Shown: positions 35,101-47,822 of the stretch, piece after piece
Layout of the letters: each line of letters starts with the position of its first letter
How positions within the stretch are numbered: the stretch's first letter is position 1
Assembly: GCA_002633005.1 (NCBI GenBank)
Contig: NMRA01000333.1
Location: 272,391 to 336,390 of the forward strand
DNA from: Phoronis australis
Lineage: Eukaryota > Phoronida > Phoronidae
DNA length: 64,000 bases
Direction of reading: 5' to 3'
Made by a program: the position numbers and the translations under genes
Notes under the pieces: model-generated
What the model saw: the letters and a program-made list of their open reading frames with translations, nothing else
What the model was told of the DNA's origin: nothing
The model's database searches: none

Positions 35101-38100
35101 CACAAGTGTCTTTAAATTTACATCAGTAACTATAAATTAGGAACAATTTACAAACTGAAGAACCTTTCTAAGGCCATGACAGCTAACAACAAATATTCCA
35201 CATTTCAGGCACACTAAAAGTTTAGCTGCACTTATAACCTGCTCAACATATTTACCGTTTCTCAACAATTTCTATAGTCAACTGCAGCAGCTCTTTTTTC
35301 GTTTTTTCTCGCCTTTTGATCATTTCGAAGAGTGTACTGAAAATAACGATAAAAACATGGACTCATTGATGAACAGGACAACACATAACTAATTATCACT
35401 TTAACCATCTCAAATGACTGACACAGTATTACGAGTACTTAAAGTTGAACTAATGGTAATAAAGTTTTCAACTGTCAAATTAACTTTACAAACGGTAAAT
35501 ATTAGCCAGCAGAAACCAATCAACATCACACGCATCGAAGTAGGGTGATGAAAATCACAAACTGCCTGAATTAATCTAAACACAGAGACCATTACACCTT
35601 TGAAATAAGCTGTGTTGACATTTGACCTCATAAAACTACCTTTAAACTTACAAAAAGTTGGCTTAAACCTACATTTTGCTGTGTTTAACTGGCGAAAAAA
35701 GCCTTTACTATCGTAAATCGATCTCATAATACATCTTACCACAATAGGATTTCGTTTCTGATACCAACAAGAATGTAGAAACAATTAGCAACTGAAAAAA
35801 ACGCTTCAGAATTTATTTGGGTTGGCCAACCCCAAAATTACGGATTTGAAAAGTTGCCTGCATGCATTGCCCGCCACTTGGGTTGCCAGCTGTCTTTGCC
35901 AGTTATCTCGATGAAATACAACTTCGTAAAATCGATGTCTCGACAAAATTCAACTTCGTAAAATCCATATTGCTACTTACACAGTTCTATTTAAATCTCG
36001 TCTAAGTTTCAACATCTTTTCATACGATACTTCATCATTTTTGCGATTCTGAAAAACAGATTAACTCTTATAATCGTAGAGACATTTTTCAAAACAAAAC
36101 AAATATCATCCAGTAAGTACAAGTTGACAGCGAAGCAAGAGATCAACAGATGTGTCCACTACTCGCCTGAATCGCCATTATGCTGAAATCATCATTATGC
36201 TGAAGACGATGAGAAATCAGAAGAAGTCACAGATTGTGAACCTTAGGAGAAGCTAGAATTCTAAGCAGATTTGAATTTCGCTGAATAACCAATGAGCAGT
36301 ACTCTTCAACAGTTTTGTTTTGACTACTACACACCCACAAGCAAAGAAACACAGACTGAATTAGACTGCTAGAGAAACACACGTAAAATATTGTTAATTA
36401 GTAGGGTTCTGATGGACACTTGATTTAATAAATTTCATTCAAAATGACAGAAAAGTCTCAATAACTAGCGTCTAGTCTTGACCATTCAAAATGCGGAATG
36501 GCAGACCTAACGACATGGCACATTTTTGACTAACAGAACAACAAACAACAACCAACAAGGAATCAAGTGTGATCAGGTAAACCAAGCTTTGACTAAGCGA
36601 CAAGTTTTAGTAGTAAGAAAACTGTGACGTAATGAAGGCAAATTTACCATTCGACAGCAAAAATGAATGTAATTCCTGCTCACCTTTCTGGTCTGCATTT
36701 TCTCTGTCCGCCTTCGGAATGCCACGTATGGGTTGTTGGTGGTCGACCCATCCCTCTTCTCTGTCTTGACCAAAGGTATAAGAGACTGTTGCTGTGAAGA
36801 CACACTGACTCATCACAGTCTGACACAACACGGTTGATGTGAAATAACAAAGTAAATATGGACACTCATGTCAGACATAATCACACGTCAATGAGCACAC
36901 TTTGAAGTCCTGGGGACGACTAATATAGCAGGAAACAACACAATATATTTCAAGTTCTACTCAGCACTGTTTCGTTAAAATGACCACTACCTTGGGGCAT
37001 TCCGTTTCACAATGGGGATTTGATTATGCGACGAGTAACAAAAAATACCCGCGTGAAATAAAGCAGGTTTACACCTCTACTTTCCTATGTTAGTATATGT
37101 TAAGAATGCAACTGTTATTTATTGCTTAATAAACTGCTGCATATAAATTTTACTTGTCTTATTTTAAACTTGGCTATTTTTGACCCACCAAAGCGTGCTC
37201 AATTGATAAACATAGTGCTTAGCAATAGTGACCGTATAATTAAAGTTGAAGGAAGTTAAACTGGTGATTCCTGTACACAATAATATATTAAGAGTAGTCA
37301 GGACCTGTGTTGCCTAGCTATGATAAGGAACCCATGACACTTATTTTAATTACAAAATATGATTTTAATACAGGACATAGTGTCAAGTTCCTCCTGTAAT
37401 GACTGAAGATGAAACCAGTCACGATCAAACCTTACTCAATATGGCTGTATATTGTAATTTCAACAAAACTTACTGTCCTGAGTTTCTTGTTGAGCCAGTA
37501 GTCATACACGGCTATAATGAGATCGTCATCCTCTTTTAGTAACAGCTTGGCTTCCGGTAGTGTGACCACCTGCACAGAGATGTGAAGCGCGTGACAAATG
37601 TGACGAATGTGAGAAATGTGAAGGGTATGAGAAATGTGAAGGGTATGAGAAATGTGAGGGGTATGAGAAATGTGAGGGGTATGAGAAATGTGAAGGGTAT
37701 GAGAAATGTGAAGGGTATGAGAAATGTGAAGGGTATGAGAAATGTGANNNNNNNNNNNNNNNNNNNNNNNNNNNNNNNNNNNNNNNNNNNNNNNNNNNNN
37801 NNNNNNNNNNNNNNNNNNNNNNNNNNNNNNNNNNNNNNNNNNNNNNNNNNNNNNNNNNNNNNNNNNNNNNNNNNNNNNNNNNNNNNNNNNNNNNNNNNNN
37901 NNNNNNNNNNNNNNNNNNNNNNNNNNNNNNNNNNNNNNNNNNNNNNNNNNNNNNNNNNNNNNNNNNNNNNNNNNNNNNNNNNNNNNNNNNNNNNNNNNNN
38001 NNNNNNNNNNNNNNNNNNNNNNNNNNNNNNNNNNNNNNNNNNNNNNNNNNNNNNNNNNNNNNNNNNNNNNNNNNNNNNNNNNNNNNNNNNNNNNNNNNNN

Positions 38101-41100
38101 NNNNNNNNNNNNNNNNNNNNNNNNNNNNNNNNNNNNNNNNNNNNNNNNNNNNNNNNNNNNNNNNNNNNNNNNNNNNNNNNNNNNNNNNNNNNNNNNNNNN
38201 NNNNNNNNNNNNNNNNNNNNNNNNNNNNNNNNNNNNNNNNNNNNNNNNNNNNNNNNNNNNNNNNNNNNNNNNNNNNNNNNNNNNNNNNNNNNNNNNNNNN
38301 NNNNNNNNNNNNNNNNNNNNNNNNNNNNNNNNNNNNNNNNNNNNNNNNNNNNNNNNNNNNNNNNNNNNNNNNNNNNNNNNNNNNNNNNNNNNNNNNNNNN
38401 NNNNNNNNNNNNNNNNNNNNNNNNNNNNNNNNNNNNNNNNNNNNNNNNNNNNNNNNNNNNNNNNNNNNNNNNNNNNNNNNNNNNNNNNNNNNNNNNNNNN
38501 NNNNNNNNNNNNNNNNNNNNNNNNNNNNNNNNNNNGTTAACTTAGGAACAGTTTACAAACTGAAGAACCTTTCTAAGGCCATGACAGCTAACAACAGATA
38601 TTCCACATTGTAGGCACACTAAAAGTTTAGCTGCACTTACAACCTGCTCAACATATTTACCGTTTCTCAACAATTTCTATAGTCAACTGCAGCAGCTCTT
38701 TTTTCGTTTTTTCTCGCCTTTTGATCATTTCGAAGAGTGTACTGAAAATAACGATAAAAACATGGACTCGGTGGTAAACAAGAGAACGCGTAATTAATAA
38801 TCACTTTAACCATCTCAAATGACTGACACAGTATTACGAGTACTTAAAGTTGAACTAATGGTAATAGAGTTTTCAATTGTTAAATTAACTTTACAAACTG
38901 TAAATGTTAGCCAGCAGAAACCAATCAACATCACACGCATCAAAGTACGGTAATGAAAATTACAAACTGCCTGAATTAATCTAAACACAGAGACCATTTT
39001 GCATCAACACCTTTGAAATAAGCTGTGTTGACATTTGACCTCATAAAACTACGTTAAAACGTACAAAAAGTTGGCTTAAACCTACATTTTGCTGTGTTTA
39101 ACTGGCGAAATAAGCCTTTACTATCATAAATCGATCTCATAATAGATCTTACCACAATAGGATTTCGTTTCTGATACCAACAAGAATGTAGGAACGATTA
39201 GCAACTGAAGAAAATGCTTCAAACTTTATTTGGATTGACCAACCCTAAAATTGCGGATTTGAAAAGGTGCCTTCATGTACGGCCTACCACTTGGGTCGCT
39301 AGATGTCTCGACAAAATGCACCACCTGCCACTTGGGTCGCTAGATGTCTCGACAAAATGCACCACCTGCCACTTGGGTCGCTAGATGTCTCGACAAAATG
39401 CAACTTTGCAAAATCCATATTACTACTTACACAGTCCTGTTTAAATCTCGTCTGAGTTTCAACATCTTTTCATACGATACTTCATCATTTTTGCGATTCT
39501 GAAAAACAGATAACTCTTCTAATCGTAAAGACATTTTTCAAAACAGAACAAATATCATTCAGTAAGTACAAGTTGATAGTGAAGCAAGAGTTCAACAGAT
39601 GTGTCCACTACTCGCCTGAATCACCATAATGCTGAAGATAATGAGAAATCAGAGGAAAGACACAGATTGTGAACCTTAGGAGAAGCTAGAATTCTTTGCA
39701 GATTTGAATTTCGCTGAATAACCAATGAGCAGTACTCTTCAACAGTTTTCTTTTGACTACTACATAGCCACAAGCAAAGAAACGCAGACTGAATTAGACT
39801 GCTAGAGAAACACACGTAAAATATTGATAATTAGTAGGGTTCTGACGGAGACTTGATTTTATAAATTTCAAACTTCAAGTAATTACATTCAAAATGACAG
39901 AAAAAAGTCTCAATAACTAGCGTCTAGTCTTGACCATTCAAAATGCGGAATAGCGGACCTAACGACATGGCACATCTTTGACTAACAGAACAACAAACAA
40001 CAAGGAATCAAGTGTGATCAGGTAAACCAAGCTGTGACTAAGCGACAAGTTTTAGTAGTAAGAAAACTGTGACGTAATGAAGCAAATTTACCGTTCGACA
40101 ACAAAAATGAATGTAATTCCTACTCACCTTTCTGGTCTGCATTTTCTCTGTCCGCCTTCGGAATGCCACGTATGGGTTGTTGGTGGTCGACCCATCCCTC
40201 TTCTCCGTCTTGACCAAAGGTATGAGAGACTGTTGCTGTGAACACACACTGACTCATCACAGTCTGACACAACACGGTTGATGTGAAATAACACAAAGTA
40301 AATATAGACACTCATGTTAGACACATAATAACACGTCAATGAGCACACTTTGAAGTCCTGGGGGCGACTAATGTAGCAGGAAACAACACAATACAAGTTG
40401 TACTCAACACCGTTTCGCTAAAATGACCACTACCTAGGGACATTCCGTTTCACAATGGGGATTTGATTATGCGACGAGTAACAAAAAATACCCGCGTGAA
40501 ATAAAGCAGGTTTACACCTCTACTTTTCTATGTTAGTATATGTTAAGAATGCAACTGTTATTTTATGATTAATAAACAACTGTACTTAAATTTTCCAAGT
40601 CTTATTTTGAACTTGGCTATTTTTGACCCACCAAAGTGTGCTCAATTGATAAACATACGGTTTAGCAATACTGACCGTAACTAAATTAATGGAAGTTAAA
40701 CAAGTGATTCCTGTTGACAATAATATATTATGAGCAGTCAGGACCTGTGTTGCCTGGCCATGATAAAGAACCCATGACACTTATTTTAATTACAAATATG
40801 TTTTTAATACAGGAAATAGTGTCAAGTTCCTCCTGTCGTGACTGCAGATGAAACCAGTCACGATCAAACCTTACTCAATACGGCTGTATATTGTAATTTC
40901 AACACAACTTACTGTCCTGAGTTTCTTGTTGAGCCAGTAGTCATACACAGCTATAATGAGATCGTCATCCTCTTTTAGTAACAGCTTGGCTTCCGGTAGT
41001 GTGACCACCTGCACAGAGATGTGAAGCGCGTGACAAATGGGACGGATGTGAGAAATGTGAAGGGTATGAGAAATGTGAAGTAGATGACTGCAATACTACA

Positions 41101-44100
41101 CTCACTCAGTTTACAGTCGTGCATGGCAACAAGATGGTGAAAAAGTTGCCCGTTTTTTTCATTACAGGCAACACCTTACATGAAATGCTACATAATAACA
41201 TATTTATTAAGACACTGTAAGACTTTTGCTAGAAATGCTTACTACTTTAGACCATTTACAATTTCAAAATTGGTGTCGAAACTGTTCCTCGTTAAGATCA
41301 AGCGAATTTTAGGATTGGGAAAATGCCAGCTCATTATCTTGGGCCGTATACCTGGGTCATATTGCTTTTGACACATAAAATGACATGGTGTCGAGCAATA
41401 AGGAACCACTGGTTCTTTACAAGACAAGAAATAGCTTCTAATTTGAGTACAGAACAAGCGTGCACTCCAAGGACAAGTCACTGGTCAGTGAGTATTCCAT
41501 ACCTGTTGACCACTGCCCTTTTCTAGCCGGTCCATCATCTCTTCAAACTGCTGGGCCGTCACCTCCATCTTCTTCGTCTGTTTGTTGAGCCAGCCCTCGT
41601 CTTCAGAGTCCATGTCGTAGTCTGGGATCTCCTGATCCATTCCGAAGGCTGCAGCCAAGAAAGAACAGACAATTTAATAGAATTACTCCTACCCTGTGAA
41701 TGTATGGCATTCTGCACACATTGCACTGCCCTAGACACTGTGTGAGAACCCTAAGCGAGAACCCTATGTTTGCAGAGTGGAAAGCAACCAACGCATTAAC
41801 AAACAGCAATTTTTCGTCCACATGAGAGCACAGTTGAAAGTAACCATTGCTCTCCTTACATGGTGCAATACAATGCTTGAAATGGTGGCACCCGATTTCT
41901 TTTGTTGCGTACTGTTGTTTCTTTTGATTATTTTGCAGTAGTAAGAATAATAGTGACACGCCCATCAAGCTGTGTTATATGAATTAACAGAAGAGAGGAA
42001 GATTAACACCCGAAACCACTATGTGCAATTTGCATTAACTAAATACATTATTGAATGTTTGTTTAGGAAATATGTAGACCAGGACCCTCGTTCATCCCAA
42101 GGGAAAGGTGTCTGCGCCCTCTCAGAGGGGGGATAATTTGGGGCAAGGGGAAAATTCTACCTCTCAATCACCATCAATAGCACTCTCAACCTGTTGTAAG
42201 CCATTACTAACATTTTGTACTCGTTCAAATTGTCACATGTTTGAGTTTCAAGTGAATCGAACCTCAAAGAGAATTTTTCAATAACTTGAGAGGAATTTTT
42301 CGGCATCATGAACGGAATGGGGCCGATAGTCAGCTCCATATTCGAGGGACTGAGGGCCCTGTAGACAGACCTCTAATTCCTTTACATGAGACTCCACAGA
42401 GCTTATACAGGATGTTCAATTACTCGGAAAATAACCACATCTGTACTATTTTTGAGTAAACAGTGATTTATGAGGAAACCCCACTGTGTTAACTAAGCTT
42501 TTAAAGGTTAGAGAAGTGGGCGACTGTTCAGTCTGAGAAGTGGGTGACTGGTCAGTCTGAGAAGTGGGTGACTGGTCAGTCTGAGAAGTGGGCAACTGGT
42601 CACTCTGACCAGCCAATTGTCAATAATCCCCTTTTCTGGCAAGATGTCTCCTGGCTAGAACAGAGAATCACCACAACACGCATAATGAGCTTACGAGAGA
42701 GGAAGTGAAGTGAAGTGAATCACTTTACATGAAGGTTCTAGTGTTTTGATATGATTAACAAGACAGTGTTGACTTGCATTGTAAATGGATAACTGCAGAT
42801 CAATAAACAAAAATAAATTGCTTAGGGAAGGAAATTTTGTGATTTTAACGAAGTTTTCAACGGGGAATGGGGTCAACAATCAGCCACAAAATCGTGGTGT
42901 CGTGAACACAGTGTGATGAAAACTGAGCTCCAATTTATTGGATACCAAAATCAAGGTGGTCCATGGATGCTTCAAACTGTGCATTGGTAACTCACTAACC
43001 AACACTAAGGAACACGAAGTACGCTAGCTATGGAAGTGAATCCAGAAGTCAAGACAATGACCACGACCATGGAAGACATTGCCACACCTTGAACCATCAC
43101 CTCCCAACACATAATGAAGTGAGATGTGACTCACTATAACTATGAATAATTCATATCAAATCAGATAACCATAGCCAATAAACAAGAATGTTAGTATACA
43201 CATCAGCAATAAGACGGAAGAACTTTTAGAATAGCATCACGCAGATAAACCGTGGCGATAAAATTGACGACACAAAATGTCATGTAAATCAAATGAAACC
43301 ACCCAGTGAGTGAAATACACTGGAAAATGCCAAGCTGAAAATTACAATATGCTTATGATTTAAAACTGGAGTTAAAAGTTCTCCCACATTTTAGGAATAC
43401 TCTGGAAATAACTCTACTCTATTCATACCTTGAACGTGAATGTACTGTTTAGGGGGCTTGAAGTCACCTCCGTACAGTCGCTCATATTCATTGGCGTCTA
43501 CTTCTATATCAGGAATTGGGATGACCAGTGACTCGGCAGTACCGTAGACTTGTTGTGCAGACAGGGCTCTTTGCAAGTGATGTTCCTGCAATGAATATAA
43601 ATACCTTGTCAATTCTGAAAGCACAAATCAGTGAAAAAAGTAATGCTTTCAGTACCTACACTGCAAAAATAGATCTGCAAGTCTCCAATCTCCATGTGGA
43701 CAAGTAGCCAAAAATACTGTCAAGACAAAAAACAACAAGACAAGCTGTATGTTCAGAAAATACTGTAACAAAAAGGGCGACACAAACTAAGTGTCACAAC
43801 ATTATTTTGACACTACTCGTCATACAGCTGGCTGGCTACCTTGGCAGCCACACTGGTTGCAGCTGAATATATTCTATATTCAGGGATTCCCCTGCGTGTA
43901 AACATTTGGGCGGCCCGCCACGCTCCTTTTTGGCCCCACCACTCGTAAATCATACTCAAATTGACCGCCACACACCTAATCGTGACAAGGTAACTTCACC
44001 GCCACGCAAAAATCGCTAGTAAAAATGATCGCTAGTAATTATGAATAAGTATAAGTCACACGGCACCTTTCCGTTTGTGGATTGAAAGGGAAAAATAAAA

Positions 44101-47100
44101 ATTTTACAATGGGATCTTGAATTGTGCTCCTGTTAACACAGTCATTCAATCCCCAATCTCCTTTCGTACCTCGTTTCTGCCCGGTTATCCGACAATGCAT
44201 ATAAACGTAATACAGCCGGGGACCAGGCAACGACTTCGATACAAATTTTCTAAAATGGGAAAGCGCCTGGGCTTGCTAATGAAGTAAGAAACAGTAAGAT
44301 TCCTGCTTCATTCATTTTTATCGTGTCCAAGTTTACAAAAGACATTGTGAATTACACTGCAGGGCATGACATCCAACTGTTTTTTGTACTCAAGTGCTAC
44401 AAAGATCACACTATGCCGGACACTTCATTGCAAAATTGTCTTGCGAAGTGTTGTTTTTACTCAGATACTTCCACTACATGATGCTCGGGTTAAGGTCTTG
44501 TCTATGTTGTCTATGATGAGCAAGCTGCACCCAATTACATCTAATTTTCACATTTTGCCTGCGGGGAAGGCCTCTCCCAACCCTCCCCCCCCTTGATGGG
44601 AGGATCTCACTTCATCCCATGCTCGCATGTGGTCCCAGGTTCCGCATCCGCTTCGAGCATTCACCACCACGCTCCTTTCGAATCCCAGCTAATAGGGGGA
44701 TCCCATTTCTCATATTCGCGTGCGGCAACGGGCTTTGCACCCCGTTTTGGCCATTTACCACAACGCTCCTTGCAAAACACTGATATTTATTTTTAGCGTG
44801 ACTTTGAGCAGCTTATGAGAGTGCCAGATGTCATCTATACACTCTGATAAGAAGCATAAGATGTTGTTATTTCTAACTGAACTAATTATACGTGTCATTT
44901 GTTCTACATACCCAATCCATTATATAGCCATCCAGCTGTACGAAGACTAACATCAAAATACAGCTAGGAACCAGTGAGTGTTCCCTTAACACAGACCTCA
45001 AAATTTCACTCTGATAGTAATGCTTGTCACCTTGATTTGAAATATGTAGACCTCACGGCAGGCGGGGGTGCATGCAAATCCAGGAAATCAATCGCCACTC
45101 ACCTTGCCCACAACAGACATTTAAGTGAAAATCAACCTCAAAAACATCATTTTCTAGCTAATTCTCAGACTTTTGTAACAAAGAAAAGTCTATCGTTGAC
45201 TTAACAGTTAGTTCATGACACACCCATAATTATTTACGTTGACATCTTTCAGGAGTACATAGCTTCATCGAAGCAAAATTTCATGAGAAACTTGATGTTT
45301 TGATATTAAAATATTAAAACCACACAACAATTCCGATAATTTGTAATGACATCTAACTAACATTGTGAAGAAGAATGATTGAAGAGTTGGTGAAAAAGGA
45401 AATTGACCAAGAGGTGACACTCTATTTACGACACTGAATCTTCTTGTTCCAGAAATTGAGCAGCAGAATAACTGTAGAATGGCAATATTTTTAACATTGT
45501 TAGCAAAACAAGTTTTACTGAATAATAGTTTTTAACNTTTTTGTGTATCCACCTACCTTAACACAGTCATTCAATCCCCAATCTCCTTTCGTACCTCGTT
45601 TCTGCCTGGTTATCCGACAATGCATATAAACGTAATACAGCCGGGGACCAGGCAACGACTTCGATACAAATTTTCTAAAATGGTTAAGCGCCTGGGCTCG
45701 CTAATGAAGTAAGAAACAGTAAGATTCCTGCTTCATTCATTTTTATCGTGTCCGAGTTTACAAAAGACATTGTGAATTATACTGCAGGGCGTGACATCCA
45801 ACTGTTTTTTGTACTCAAGTGCTACAAAGATCACACTATGCCGGACACTTCATTGCCAAATTGTCTTGCGAAGTGTTGTTTTTACCCAGAAACTTCCACT
45901 ACATGATGCTCGGGTTAAGGTATTGTCTATGTTGTCTATGATGAGCAAACTGCACCCAATTAGATCTAATTTTCAAATTGTGCCTGCGGGGAAGGCCTCT
46001 ACCAACCCCCCCCCCTTGATGGGAGGATCTCACTTCATCCCATGCTCGCATGTGGTGCCGGGTTCCGCATCTGCGATGAGCATTCACCACCACGATCCTT
46101 TCGAAACCCAGCTAATTGGAGGATCCCATTTCTCACATTCGCGTGCGGCAACGGGCTTTGCACCCCATTTTGGCCATTTACCACCACGCTCCTTGCAAAA
46201 CACTGATATTTATTTTTAGTGTGACGTTGAGCAGCTTATGAGAGTGCCAGATGTCATCTACACACTCTGATAAGAAGCATAAGATGTTGTTATTTCTAAC
46301 TGAACTAATTATACGTGTCATTTGTTCTACATACCCAATCCATTATATAGCCATCCAGCTGTACGAAGACTAACATCAAAATACAGCTAGGTACCAGTGA
46401 GTGTTCCCTTAACACAAACCTCAAAATTTCACTCTGATAGTAATGCTCGTCACCTTGATTTGAAATATGTAGACCTCACAGCAGGCGGGGGTGCATGCAA
46501 ATCCAGGAAATCAATCGCCACTCACCTTGCCCACAACAGACATTTAAGTGAAAATCAACCTCAGAAACGTCATTTTCTAGCTAATTCTCAGACTTTTGTA
46601 ACAAAGAAAAGTCTATCGTTGACTTAACAGTTAGTTCATGACACACCCATAATTATTTAAGTTGACATCTTTCAGGAGTAAATAGCTTCATCGAAGCAAA
46701 ATTTCATGAGAAACTTGATGTTTTGATATTAAAATATTAAAACCACACAACAATTCCGATAATTTGTAATGACATCTAACTAACATTGTGAAGAAGAATG
46801 ATTGAAGAGTTGGTGAAAAAGGAAATTGACCAAGAGGTGACACTCTATTTACGACACTGAATCTTCTTGTTCCAGAAATTGAGCAGCAGAATAACTGTAG
46901 AATGGCAATATTTTTAACATTGTTAGCAAAACAAGTTTTACTGAATAATAGTTTTTAACAACATAAATTTTGTGTCAGACTTTGTTTGGCTACTTTTTAC
47001 CCACATCCTACAAAGCTTTTCTACCTAAGGATTAATTTTCCTGACTTGTATATTTCTTGTAATATAAAAACAAGAAGCAAAAATGTTCATTTAATGTCAT

Positions 47101-47822
47101 TGTAAATGTTCATTTCACATGGGTTAAGTTTTGAAGCAAGTAATATTACTACGACAGGAGAAAAGTAACACGATGTTGAGTTCGACTTATATCTACTAAA
47201 AAGGGGATTCCCACTGCAATGACGTCATCAAAATCAAGGCAAGTATTATGGGATGGATTGGGATTTTCTTGAAAATTCAGTATAAGACCATCAATAATAA
47301 GAGTTGATCGTCATAATAATAACCTCAATGTTAACTTGTACTCGTAGATACTAATGAAATCCAGAAATGGATCGACTCAAACAAACTACTCGAAATTTTT
47401 GACAACCGAAAAAACAAAATGGCGGCCTCCATGAGGAATCATCACGTGATGAGAAGAATTATTTTGACACCCTTCTAGCTCTTCAAGGAAGCGATATTCC
47501 GCAATTCAATCAAAACTGTGACTGCGTCAGAAACCAAGGATTACTTCTGTCCCTAAACTACACAGGGGTAATTCATTGGTGAAGAAATATTTTCTGGTTT
47601 TATTTACGCGCCAAAATCAAGATGGCAGCCAATGAAAGCGTTGAATTATTACTGACAAAGAACAATTACCGATTCTTCCTCTTTTTCCATGCCGGTGGGC
47701 ATTTGAGGAACTGCACGGTTAATAGCTGCAAAATCTGGAAGGTCTGGTATTTCCTCAGCCTTGTACACCGGCATGGGCTTGGAGGCATCCAAAGCCCGTG
47801 CACGGAAACTCAACTTGCTCAT
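28868..47822 (-). CDS. EPC1: Enhancer of polycomb homologue (EPC1/EPC2-like)
   Basis: Scaffold subunit of the NuA4/TIP60 histone acetyltransferase; the EPcA region ties TIP60, ING3 and MEAF6 together in the nucleus. Coding exons in order: 47670-47822, 43429-43585, 41503-41648, 40913-41008, 40128-40235, 39431-39498, 38661-38741, 34415-34532, 33655-33840, 33194-33280, 32137-32285, 31328-31450, 30144-30595, 28868-29127. Exons 4-7 occur again at 37474-37569, 36684-36791, 35981-36048 and 35256-35336. Using one set, all phases join into 727 residues plus stop. Landmarks: MSKLSFRARALDASKPMPVY at the start, AAINRAVPQMPTGMEKEEE near 33, EKRDGSTTNNPYVAFRRRTE near 195, NDPDGVYAFRRK near 382, RCIGFARRRVGRGGR near 435, HYRPRTP near 493, SATAKFAASAV near 573. 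It is somewhat shorter than human EPC1 (about 836). An acceptor 9 bp before the ATG implies a 5'-UTR intron. Whether EPC1 or EPC2 is meant cannot be decided; invertebrates usually have one gene. Confidence 0.96.
29755..29950. repeat. Dispersed repeat, copy 2 (partner at 19395-19650)
   Basis: Diverged copy of the CGGCCGACAAGTGAAAT block, in the last EPC intron. Another short repeat-like word, ACAGGGTGTTCC, typical of DNA transposon ends, lies at 29165. Confidence 0.5.
30144..30595 (-). CDS. EPC1: EPC Gln-rich exon 13
   Basis: Encodes the conserved HYRPRTP motif, then a Gln-rich stretch (CHQEQLLQMQRQQQEQLLRQE) and the FTLDSATAKFAASAV segment shared with the C-terminal domain of vertebrate EPC proteins. 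Donor GTGAGT and acceptor CAATAG are both clear. Confidence 0.9.
33655..33840 (-). CDS. EPC1: EPC exon 9 with polyglutamine tract
   Basis: Encodes a basic stretch (QKRGYKKRKPKQ), then eight consecutive Gln from mixed CAG/CAA codons, then an acidic run (SSEDDGLSP). The acceptor is a NAGNAG (GCAGCAG), so one Gln codon may be optionally skipped. Human EPC1 has RPKRKYEKKPK at the same place. The repeat is probably length-variable between alleles. Confidence 0.9.
34075..34460 (-). repeat. Degenerate tandem repeat of EPC exon 8 end plus donor
   Basis: About four to five diverged units of roughly 70-100 bp follow the true exon 8 boundary (34415). On the minus strand each repeats CACTGAG, CAATGTGAACAGG and CCAATAGGGTGAGTTGG-like words, that is the last exon codons and the splice donor, separated by G-rich spacers. 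A single N at 34249 lies inside the array and a C11 run follows it. Confidence 0.85.
34830..34975. repeat. Dispersed repeat (partner at 58115-58290)
   Basis: Both sites share in the same order: TCTCGC/TCTCAC words, ACATGGTACTATCTCGC / GTATGGCAGTGTCTCAC, AAAGTCT, TAGCGA, TCCTAGC and TGAACTCTACC. Copies are strongly diverged. The family is unknown. Confidence 0.5.
35131..37747. repeat. Duplicated block 4, copy A with EPC exons 4-7
   Basis: About 2.6 kb nearly identical to 38536-41066, on the other side of the 788-base gap. It holds a full second set of EPC exons 4 (37474-37569), 5 (36684-36791), 6 (35981-36048) and 7 (35256-35336), with the same splice sites and phases. Introns differ by scattered substitutions, indels and minisatellite length. 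Confidence 0.92.
37582..37747. repeat. 18-bp minisatellite abutting the gap
   Basis: TATGAGAAATGTGAAGGG is repeated about eight times up to the gap edge, with GGGG variants. The other copy of the region (41044-41080) has only about two units. It begins about 12 bp upstream of EPC exon 4. On the transcribed strand it reads as CCCTTCACATTTCTCATA, a pyrimidine-rich repeat before the acceptor. The assembly probably broke here because of the repeat. Confidence 0.93.
37748..38535. other. Assembly gap (788 N)
   Basis: Unknown sequence between the two copies of duplicated block 4. Open frames spanning it are meaningless. Confidence 1.
38536..41066. repeat. Duplicated block 4, copy B with EPC exons 4-7
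   Basis: Partner of 35131-37747. It contains exons 4 (40913-41008), 5 (40128-40235), 6 (39431-39498) and 7 (38661-38741). It differs from copy A by the three-copy 41-bp repeat at 39287-39403 and a contracted 18-bp minisatellite. Confidence 0.92.
39287..39403. repeat. 41-bp tandem repeat, about three copies
   Basis: The unit begins CCACTTGGGTCGCTAGATGT and continues CTCGACAAAATGCACC. Copy A of the block has a single diverged unit near 35874, so this is a length difference between the two putative alleles. Confidence 0.9.
42511..42608. repeat. 24-bp tandem repeat, four copies
   Basis: GAGAAGTGGGTGACTGGTCA + GTCT is repeated four times with minor changes in the EPC intron between exons 2 and 3. 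Confidence 0.92.
44133..45536. repeat. Duplicated block 3, copy A (haplotype-like)
   Basis: About 1.4 kb in EPC intron 1, repeated at 45558-46959 after an N at 45537 and about 20 bp of unique sequence. Inside is a degenerate tandem pair of about 95 bp (44598-44775) sharing ACCAC.ACGCTCCTT ends. Open frames in both copies have no recognisable domain. Confidence 0.92.
45558..46959. repeat. Duplicated block 3, copy B (haplotype-like)
   Basis: Partner of 44133-45536, differing by scattered substitutions and small indels, such as a shorter C-run near 46005. It continues into unique sequence with the word AACAACATAAATTTT. Confidence 0.92.

Noticed and set aside
37582-38613. Long open frame across the 788-N gap
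   Set aside because: The frame is open only because of N bases and the 18-bp minisatellite, which has no stop in that register.
44366-46219. Paired 76-142-codon frames beginning MTSNCFLYSS
   Set aside because: They exist only because the block is duplicated. Frame lengths differ between copies due to indels, which argues against coding constraint.
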